DNA from: Streptomyces spiramyceticus
Lineage (GTDB): Bacteria; Actinomycetota; Actinomycetes; Streptomycetales; Streptomycetaceae
NCBI RefSeq assembly: GCF_028807635.1
Contig: NZ_JARBAX010000001.1
Span: 2,576,001-2,640,000, forward strand
Direction: 5' to 3'
DNA: 64,000 bases
Shown here: positions 44,953 to 52,300 of the stretch, piece by piece
Position numbering within the stretch: position 1 is the first letter of the stretch
Layout: each line of letters begins with the position of its first letter
Notes under the pieces: generated by a model
The model's input: only the letters and a program-made list of their open reading frames with translations
The model's database searches: none
What the model was told of the DNA's origin: nothing
Translations under genes and position numbers: made by a program

Positions 44953-45213
44953 CTACGTATTAGTCACCATTCGGACAGTCTTCGGCAACTGACAGCCAAT
45001 CCCCTCCGCCAGACGCGCATCAATGACGGCGAAGCCGGAGGCATTGAGCCTCGTGATCTCGCGATGGAGGAGCGGTTTCTCTCCTGACCTCTCGACTGAC
45101 GCTCGCGGCATGATCACGCCGTCATTCCACGCCGCAAGCCCATCCTCGACGGGAACCAACAGGGACGCTGCTGGATCCACGACGGAAGTCGATTGAGGGC
45201 CGCTTCGGGACAA
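44953..45213 (-). CDS. Hypothetical protein next to attL
   Basis: A possible 86-residue protein. The C-terminal part (EITRLNASGFAVIDARLAEGIG) has amphipathic, protein-like composition, but I recognise no family, and the surrounding DNA is full of gene fragments. It may itself be a remnant. Low confidence. Confidence 0.35.
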   Translation of the reverse strand: MSRSGPQSTSVVDPAASLLVPVEDGLAAWNDGVIMPRASVERSGEKPLLHREITRLNASGFAVIDARLAEGIGCQLPKTVRMVTNT

Positions 45214-45234
45214 GGACCAATGAGTGCGGGTGAG

Positions 45235-45414
45235 TCAGACATCCTTGATCTTGACCTGGTCGCCGCACAGTCGGGACCAGTCATCGCGGTCGGAGGTCAG
45301 GACGAGTACCGGAGCGGGCGAGCGAAGCGCCATCGCAGCGACGAGGGCGTCGATGGCGTAGCGGCGCCACAGCGCGGCCGGCGGGAAACCGCCCCTCGAG
45401 TTCGAACGGATCAT
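45235..45414 (-). pseudogene. PIN-domain toxin remnant (C-terminal half)
   Basis: The frame reads FPPAALWRRYAIDALVAAMAL, then APVLVLTSDRDDWSRLCG and ends KIKDV. This matches the C-terminal half of PIN-domain ribonucleases (VapC-like) with the conserved TSDRDD acidic cluster. About 60 codons remain from an expected 130 or so, the N-terminal catalytic Asp is missing, and no antitoxin gene is next to it. Confidence 0.65.
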
Positions 45415-45486
45415 CCAGGGAGCGCGAGCCCGGACCGGTCAGGAAGGCCGAGCCGCATAACCAACCTCTTTACGCAACCAGGGGAT

Positions 45487-45660
45487 TGACAGACGTCGAG
45501 GCACTGAGTGAGACAGTGTCCAAGACCCCGTACACGCTGATGAGTCCCTACCCTGGGCAGTCCTCCCCCATCACGCTGACCGCTTGGGTCGCACCAGATT
45601 GACGTGAACAACGCGTCGGATCCGAAGGTGACGGAGTTTCTCGACAGGTACGTACAGGGC
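45487..45660 (+). pseudogene. DUF3105 gene fragment (second copy)
   Basis: DVEALSETVSKTPYTLMSPY is followed by QSSPITLTAW, then after a frameshift by VNNASDPKVTEFLDRYVQG. This is the C-terminal third of the DUF3105 protein encoded intact at 47544-48176 on the other strand. The fragment is cut at 45660/45661, precisely where an IS256-type transposase remnant begins. Confidence 0.82.
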
Positions 45661-45944
45661 GGCAGCACTTCGCTGATCTTCGGGGACTTGCGGCACCATG
45701 GCGGCAGGATCGCTGAGGAGAACCGCTTGCGTTCGCCCGTGGCCTCGTCGAGGGTTGGTGTAGCCGTTGCGCACCACCAGGCGACGGCCGGGTTCGTCGC
45801 GCTCATCAGTCAACTCGGCTACATAGGCGTTGACTTCGCCTCCAGCGCGGCGGCCAGCATCCGCCTCGCGCCCTCCCGGACGATCTCGTCGATCAAGGAC
45901 GAGCCGTTGGTGGTGGTGCCGTCGTCGTTCACTACGCTGAGCAC
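45661..45944 (-). mobile_element. IS256 family transposase remnant
   Basis: The minus strand carries the N-terminal part of an IS256-type (Mutator) transposase: LSVVNDDGTT, GSSLIDEIVREGARRMLAAALEA, then after a one-base frameshift DERDEPGRRLVVRNGY. An internal deletion of about 75 bases follows, then DEATGERKRFSSAILPPWCRKSP and SEVLP, where it stops. About 85 of 400 or so residues are left, with none of the DDE residues. Confidence 0.8.
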
Positions 45945-46157
45945 GAATGTGCCTTCCCGGCCGGTGCTGCGAACACCGGTCTTGCTCGGTGACCTATCGA
46001 TCAAGCACCCGGGAAGGTACGTCGTCCCGGGCCCGGTCCACAGATCTTCAGCATTGCTCGCCGGTAGGGCCCGGGCTTGTCCTGCCACACGCGCCTGGCC
46101 TGCCCCACGCTCTCTACTCGTAGAAGTGATGTCCGAAGGCGGGCCCATCCTCGACCC

Positions 46158-47171
46158 CTATGCAGCCGTCAGGAGCTCGATGATGTAGACGAGCGTGGAC
46201 TTGGCCGGGATGTGCTTCTGGGCCTGGGCGCCGTATGCCTGGCCCGGAGGGATGACGACCAGCATCCTGCTGCCCACCTTGGCTCCTATGAGGGCCTCGT
46301 CCAGTCCTTGGATGAGGTTGCCGCGGCCGATGACTACAGGTGTAGGCCCCTGGGGCCAGGAGGAGTCGAAGAGCGTGGCCTCCTCCTTGCCACGGTTGGC
46401 GCCCCACACCGCAGCGGCGTGCCGGAACACCACCGTCTGGCCGGCCTTGACTGTGGGACCGGAGCCGTCGATCAAAGCCCTGGAGACGAGGCGCTTGGGC
46501 GGTGCGGTGTCGGGCACGGTGATCGCGACGGCCGAGGGGTCGGCGCTCACTTGAGGCAGCGCCTCAGGCACGGCCTGCTGCCGCCCAGCGACGGTGGACT
46601 TCGCGTCGATGACCTTCGTGATGTCGACGGCGAAGACGACGGTGTCCGTGCCCGAGACGCCGATCGCGGCATTGCCGGTGCTGCCGTAGGCGGCAGCGGG
46701 TGGGGCAACCACGAGAACTCGGCTGCCGGCCCGCTGACCTTCAACTGCCCGGGCCAGGGCGGGAATGACTGTGCCCTGGCCGACGGCGAAGACCTTGGGG
46801 GCGCTGTTCTTGCCATAGGTGCTGGGCAGAGCTGTGCCGCGCTTCCACGTCTTGGCGGTGTAGTGGACGATCACGATGTCGTGCTTACGGGCTTCTTGGC
46901 CCCGGCCCTGAATGGCAGTGGTGACGACGAACTTCCCGCTGGGCTTGGCCTTGGGGATCTTGATGGTGGCCTTCCGCCCGAACTTCCCTGACACGGTAGG
47001 CAGCATGCTGTCCTTCGCCACCGTGGCTGGCACGGCCTGCCGGGATACCGACACGGTGGGCACGGGCAGTGGCCGGTGACCGCGGTCGGGGCGGGTTGAT
47101 GAGGGGTCCGCGGTGCTGCATCCCGCCAGCAGTAGAGCGGACGCAATGAGCACGGCTGAAACATGGCGCAT
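46158..47171 (-). CDS. Lipoprotein with two FKBP-type peptidyl-prolyl isomerase domains
   Basis: A 337-residue predicted lipoprotein. The signal peptide ends in the lipobox LLLAGC, with the lipidated Cys at about residue 18. Two FKBP-type PPIase domains follow, one at about residues 80-190 (HDIVIVHYTAKTWKRG, VIPALARAVEGQRAGSRVLV) and one at about 235-335 (TVVFRHAAAVWG, LIQGLDEALIGAKVGSRMLV). Such proteins aid folding of exported proteins at the outer membrane face. The start ATG at 47171 has AGGAG 11 bases upstream. It lies downstream of the DUF3105 operon on the same strand. Confidence 0.92.
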   Translation of the reverse strand: MRHVSAVLIASALLLAGCSTADPSSTRPDRGHRPLPVPTVSVSRQAVPATVAKDSMLPTVSGKFGRKATIKIPKAKPSGKFVVTTAIQGRGQEARKHDIVIVHYTAKTWKRGTALPSTYGKNSAPKVFAVGQGTVIPALARAVEGQRAGSRVLVVAPPAAAYGSTGNAAIGVSGTDTVVFAVDITKVIDAKSTVAGRQQAVPEALPQVSADPSAVAITVPDTAPPKRLVSRALIDGSGPTVKAGQTVVFRHAAAVWGANRGKEEATLFDSSWPQGPTPVVIGRGNLIQGLDEALIGAKVGSRMLVVIPPGQAYGAQAQKHIPAKSTLVYIIELLTAA

Positions 47172-47367
47172 GAGAGTTCTGCTCCTGGGAGAGATGGTTG
47201 CCGCCCACCGGGGCATGTGACTGGGCTACTTGATTGGGGGCCCGGCAGCGGGCGAGGTGGTGCGTGTCGGTCCGGCAGGTTGAGTGAAGGCCCCACGCCG
47301 CGGGGCCTCGCTTCGCCGCCTGGCGGAGCGTGTGACGCGGATCCCTCACCCCGGGCATGGGTCGTGA

Positions 47368-47547
47368 CTAACTCACCGATAAAGATCCGCTCGCGCCGCG
47401 GGCCTTGAGGATGTGCGCCGGCGTCTCGCCCGGGGCTGTCCGATCCGAGCCTGCCGTCGCAGTCACGAGAGCGGCGACCGCCAGGGACACGGCGAGGAAG
47501 GCTGTGACCCCGCCGATCCACCACCTGCGGCGTTGGATCACGGTCAT
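47368..47547 (-). CDS. Small membrane protein coupled to DUF3105 gene
   Basis: A 59-residue protein with one membrane helix (about residues 11-31, IGGVTAFLAVSLAVAALVTA). ATG at 47547 overlaps the DUF3105 stop by four bases. In other actinobacteria a DUF305 protein often follows DUF3105; this could be its truncated N-terminus, since no DUF305 motif follows. That is a guess from context. Confidence 0.6.
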   Translation of the reverse strand: MTVIQRRRWWIGGVTAFLAVSLAVAALVTATAGSDRTAPGETPAHILKARGASGSLSVS

Positions 47548-48176
47548 CCCATGCTTCCGCTAGTGCAGGAAGCGCCCGGCTCCGGAGTCTGCTTTCCCTG
47601 TACGTACTTCGTGAAGAACTGCGCCACCCGCGGGTCCGATGCCTTTGCCACCGTCAACTGGTGGCCCCAGGCGGTCAACGTGATGGGCGAGGACTGTTCG
47701 TTGTAGGGGCTCATGAGCGTGTACGGGGTCTTGGACACCCGATCGGCCAGCGCCTTGACGTCGGATTTGGTGGCTTCGTCGTTGTAGGTGATCCAGACGG
47801 CTCCGTGCTCCAGCGAGTGCACGGCGTTCTCCTCCCGTATCTCCTTGGTGTAGATCTCGCCGTTGCAGTTCGCCCAGACCGGGTGGTGGTCGCCGCCAGC
47901 AGCCGGCTTCGTCGGGTAGTCGACGTTCTTGGTGACGTGGTCACGGCTCAGCTTGCCCCAGGTCTGCTCGCCCACGACCGTATGGGTCTGGGTCTTCTGC
48001 GCCTCCTCCCCGGTCGTGGATAGGTAGTAGCCGCCGGCGGCCAGCCCTGCGAGGCCGATCACGGAAGCGGTGATCCCAATGATCCTGTTGCGGCGTCCGC
48101 GCGCCTTGTCCGCGCGGCGCATCTCTTCTATCCGGGTGCGGCGCGCGGCTTTCTTGTCTTGCGATTCGAAACCCAT
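47544..48176 (-). CDS. DUF3105 family membrane-anchored protein
   Basis: A 210-residue DUF3105 protein. A basic N-terminus (KKAARRTRIEEMRRADKARGRR) is followed by a membrane helix (about residues 32-53). The exported DUF3105 domain contains HPVWANCNGEIY and HSLEHGAVWITY with histidines that may bind metal. No reaction is known. ATG at 48176 is the start. A broken extra copy of the 3' part sits at 45487-45660. The downstream small membrane protein is translationally coupled, and the FKBP lipoprotein follows. Confidence 0.9.
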   Translation of the reverse strand: MGFESQDKKAARRTRIEEMRRADKARGRRNRIIGITASVIGLAGLAAGGYYLSTTGEEAQKTQTHTVVGEQTWGKLSRDHVTKNVDYPTKPAAGGDHHPVWANCNGEIYTKEIREENAVHSLEHGAVWITYNDEATKSDVKALADRVSKTPYTLMSPYNEQSSPITLTAWGHQLTVAKASDPRVAQFFTKYVQGKQTPEPGASCTSGSMG

Positions 48177-48593
48177 GGGATGTCCTTGTCCCCCGTTGTG
48201 TTCCGGGATACGGCGGTACTGCGTTGCGGTCGAACGTCTGGGAGCTCGGCCCTCGTCGGGCGCGGAGCTGTGCCTCCGTGGCTTGGAGGGCTCTACGGGA
48301 CGAACTACTGCCACGCGCTCATGAGGATCAGGCTGTGAGAGTGCTGACGGGCGTACTGCTTGCCGGCTGTCTGAAACGGATGCAACGTCAAGGCCATCCG
48401 TTCCCTCTGGCGCCGCACGGGCCGAGTTCTTGGCCGAAGGTGCCCGGTGGCTACTGTCCGCCGGGCACCTGGTGCGCGCTGCGGCGCACGTCCCGCGAGA
48501 GGGACGGCCGCAAGCTCACCCGCTGCCCGCGCATCGTGCTCGTCCAGCGCCGGGCACTGAGAATCGCAGTGCCCGGCGCTTTCCTCATCAACG
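48177..48593. other. Non-coding gap with a strong terminator (48547-48579)
   Basis: This 417-bp stretch holds no gene I can support. A perfect 13-bp inverted repeat (48547-48559 and 48567-48579) followed by TTT is an intrinsic terminator; it lies just downstream of the small membrane gene and probably closes the RHS-immunity operon, although its T-run is on the plus strand. The promoter of the DUF3105 operon should lie near 48,180-48,240. Confidence 0.6.
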
Positions 48594-48845
48594 TCAGCGT
48601 GGCAGGTTCAGCCGCTTCCTGCGACGTCGCTCACCCAGCGCAGTGAGTGTGGTGAGGGCCGAAAACGCTCCGAAGGAGATCAGGACGTCGCTGAATGCGT
48701 GATAGCCCAGAAGGATCACGAAGATCAGCGTCACGATCGTTCCTGCGGCCAGCCCTACGAATATGGGGTGGCGCGCAGACCAGCGGTTCACTGCTTCACG
48801 ACGCGAGGAGATTCTCATAGTCTGAAAACTGGACCGGTTGATCAT
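48594..48845 (-). CDS. Small membrane protein downstream of the RHS cluster
   Basis: An 83-residue protein with two hydrophobic helices (about residues 27-46 and 50-68: PIFVGLAAGTIVTLIFVILLG and SDVLISFGAFSALTTL) and a basic tail ending RRRKRLNLPR. ATG at 48845 was chosen; upstream in-frame codons overlap the preceding gene. It is the third gene after the RHS toxin on the same strand and could be part of immunity or have another role. I recognise no family. Confidence 0.6.
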   Translation of the reverse strand: MINRSSFQTMRISSRREAVNRWSARHPIFVGLAAGTIVTLIFVILLGYHAFSDVLISFGAFSALTTLTALGERRRRKRLNLPR

Positions 48846-48927
48846 CTCGCCCTCTGGATAGTGGGACGTAACCGCCGTCCGCATCCGCCGGGCCGCATTC
48901 GATGAAAACGGCCCGGCGGCCTTAGCG

Positions 48928-49389
48928 TTACCTTTGGGCGGCACGCGCCGCCATTTGTTGAAGGTTATTCGCGACGGAGACCGCGAAGGAGTCCCGGTTG
49001 TGAGGGCCTCTCACGTAAGCCGTGGCGGACAGCGAAGAGCCATCTATTCGACTGACGATGATGCCTCCCTTTCGTGTGGCTCCGTACGACTTCGGTGGAG
49101 CAATCGAGGCAATCTCTCCCCAGGGGACTGTGTGGGTCCGAAAGATATTCCGGACGACTAGGTGATCTGGCGTCGCGACAATAGCCAGACGCGCTGCACG
49201 GAACATGAGTACGATCCCGATCAGCGCGGCCGTCGTACACACCGTGCGCTGCGTAACACTCGGCTCGCCACTGTCCGCGACAAAGATGCCGGATGCGGCG
49301 ATCATGGTGTAGCAGAAAGACACTGAGACCGCGAGGAGATTCCATCCAGGGCGTCGAAATACTCGCCTGGCTGCGTTTTCCCGGTTCAT
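48928..49389 (-). CDS. Membrane protein with bacterial PH-like domain, candidate RHS immunity protein
   Basis: A 153-residue protein. Two hydrophobic helices (about residues 16-37 and 50-68) are followed by a small beta-rich domain. LVVRNIFRTHTVPWGEIASI is typical of bacterial PH domains. ATG at 49389 has AAAGAGG seven bases upstream and overlaps the RHS stop by four bases, so toxin tip and this protein are translated together. Immunity genes of polymorphic toxins lie directly downstream in this way, and a membrane-located immunity protein would suit a tip with a membrane-seeking segment. The role is inferred from position. Confidence 0.8.
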   Translation of the reverse strand: MNRENAARRVFRRPGWNLLAVSVSFCYTMIAASGIFVADSGEPSVTQRTVCTTAALIGIVLMFRAARLAIVATPDHLVVRNIFRTHTVPWGEIASIAPPKSYGATRKGGIIVSRIDGSSLSATAYVRGPHNRDSFAVSVANNLQQMAARAAQR

Positions 49390-52300
49390 GGGCACCTCTT
49401 TGAGATGTAGCAGGCAGTGGACGGCACGTTGTAGTACCCGTTGAACGCGTAGCCGCCCCAACGGGACCTCCAGGGGTACCTTCTGGTCAAGAAACCCACT
49501 TTAGCTCCGATGCCTACCGTGATCACATTGAAGGCAATTCCGCGCCTGCTGAAACGCTGCCTTCTCGGCTTCTGGTATTCGTTGATGAAGTACGACGCCA
49601 CGGATGCCCCTGCGCAAACGTACCAGGCAAAGAAGCACGCCCCGATTGCTGCCACACTTGCGATACTTCCCCTGTTCCGCCAGCCCCACCCCGCTGCCCG
49701 CCTCAACCACGACTTCCTTTTCGTCCTGTGTTTGCCGTCGAGGTCGACTTGGTTGATGGGATCGCCCTGGACGTAGTCGTAGGCGTTGGCGTTGCCGCCG
49801 TGGATGGGGTCGATGGACAGGAATCGGCCCGTGGTGGCGTTGTAGAGCCGGACACCCATGAGGATCAGGCCGGTGGTGGGTGAGACGGGGCGTTGTTTGC
49901 CGCCGAGCCAGCCGTAGCGGGCGGGGGTGCTGCCCTGCCGTGGGTTGCCGTACTCGTCAAAGTCCAGGACCGTCGTGGGCTTGGTGGCATCCAAGGGGTG
50001 TTGGACGGCCACGTCGCCGTGGATGTTGGTCAGTTGTAGGACCGTGTCGCCGGTGTCGCTGGTGATGGCGGCGAGGTCGCCTTCGAGGGACTGAACGTTG
50101 CGGGTGATGGTGCGGGTGGCGCTGTTCTCCAGGGTCCAGTCGGGGCTGTCGCCATCCTTGCCGTAGTGGTTCGTCTTGCTGGCGGTCAGCGTCCACGTGC
50201 TGTCTGACTGCTGGGTCTCGGTGGTCCAGGAGGCCAGGCGGCCGACCGGGTCGAGATCCCAGGTGGTGCGCTTGCCGTCGGCTGTCTGCCGACGGACCAG
50301 ATCGTTGACGAAGTAGCCGATCGCTACGCCGCCGGACTGCGCGGTGGTGCGGCCGAAGGCGTCGTAGGAGACGCCGGTGGCAATGAGCCGGTCGGCGCTG
50401 TCGTAGTCGTAGGACGTGGTGGTGGTGCCGGTGGACGTGCATGCCAGGCCAGGTCCGGCGGTGGAGGTGGCCAGGGCGGTGCGGTTGGTGTTCGGGTCGA
50501 AGGTGTAGCCGCGGCGGGTGCACACGTCGTCGGCGCTGTCGTCGACGCGGGTGAGCCGACCGGTGGTGTCGTAGGTGTACTCCTGCGTGGTGGTGGTGCC
50601 GGTGGTACCGGCGTGGGTGACGACTTGGCCGTGCACGGATTCGGCCACGGTGTCGGCGAGCAGGACGACGCCGTCGCTGTCGCGGGTGTAGGTCCGCTTG
50701 GTGGGGGCGCCGGTCTCGTCCTCGTCCACGGTCAGGGTGATGCCACCGGGAAGGGCCTGCCTGGTGACTGAGCCGTCGGTGTCGTAGGTGGCGGTGACAG
50801 TGCCGGCGACCGAGTCGGTCATCGACGTGGCCAGGCCGCGAGGCTCGGTGGTGGTGTCGTAGGTGTAGGTGGTGGTGGACGGGGCCGAGTCAGTGGCCTT
50901 GACCAGTCGGTTAAGGGCGTCGTACTCGGTGGTCGTGGTGTTGCCGGTGCCGTCGTTGTACGAGATCTGGCGGCCGAGCTTGTCGTAGCCGTAAGCGATG
51001 GTGGTGGTGCCTGCGACGACGGTGGCGACCTTGCCGGTGGTCTCGTCGTAGGTGGCGGTCGTGTTGGCTACTGCGGTGCCCTCGCCGCCGGTGATGGCGG
51101 TGGTGATCGGACGGCCTGCCGCGTCCGCGGTGATGGTGGTGGTGCGGGTGACTCCGTTCGCGGTCTCGATGGTCGTGGCGCTGCCGCCGAAGCGGTCGTA
51201 CTCGGTCACTGTGGTAGGCAGCCCGCTCGGGTTGGTTCCGCCGCCGGTGATGGCACCGGCCGGACCGACAGAGCAGACCAGGTCCGCCCACTCCGGGCGT
51301 CCGGCGCAGGTTCCTGTGCCGGTGGCGGACCAGTGGGTGGTCACCCGGGCTCCGGCGTCCGTGCCGGTGGACTTCGGCTGGGTGGTCTTGATCACGCGGC
51401 CTTGGGTGTCGTACGCCGTGGTGTGCGTGATCGCCAGTCCTGCCGGGTCCTGGATGGTCCTGGTCGGCAGGCCCTTGGCCCAGTCGTACTCGGTCTTGGC
51501 GGTGCGCACGTCCGCGTCGGCCGGGTAGCCGTCGAGGTAGGCGCCCGTCTTGACCGTGGTGACCTTGTCGTGGACCGGCGAGTCAACTGGCCGACCTTCG
51601 TCGTAGGTACTGACCGTGTGGGAGCGCAGTGGCACCTCGCTGCCCGCGGGCAGCGCCTGCGCATCGCCGAAGGCAGCCACGTCCTCGGTGAGGGTGGCCA
51701 GATGCAGTGGACTGAACTCCTCCAACAGGCGGTGGCCGTCCGCGTTGTACACCGAGCGACTGGACAGCTGCCGGGCCCGGTCAGCGGTGGACTGGGCGTC
51801 GATGCCCAGACGGGTCAGCCGCTCCAGGCCCGCACCTGACGTGGCCAGGGCCAGCTTGCGGTTGCCCGCTTTCATCTCCCGGACCGTGTTGCCGAACTGG
51901 TCATACTCGTTCATGGAGATGTGCCCGCCCGGAGAGGCGGTGTTGACCTCACGGCCGGAGGCATTGGTGTAGGTGATCGACGCCCTCGTGTAGGCGCCGG
52001 CGGTCAGGTCGGCTCCGTTGTGCGAGGCCGGGACCGCATCTGAGGGGAAGACTGCGGTGGCGTCCGTCGGGACGTCGCTCTGCGCCCACGCGGCAACGTC
52101 CGCCTGCCCCATGGCGTGGGGGGCTTTCGTGCCACTCAAGGGAACGTCGTAGACCACCGAGGTGGCCGCCGTGCCGTTGGTCACCGTCGCCGAGCCTTGG
52201 GTCAGGGTCGGACGGGATGCCTTGAGCAGCATGCCCGCACCGGCGGTGGCCGCATTGCCGGCCTGGCCGTAGGTGAAGGTCCACGCCAGCTCACCCGGCG

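Noticed and set aside
48338..48646. Plus-strand frame starting with a lipobox-like VLLAGC
   Set aside because: It runs straight through a strong terminator hairpin, has no signal-peptide context or known domain, and ends over the minus-strand membrane gene.
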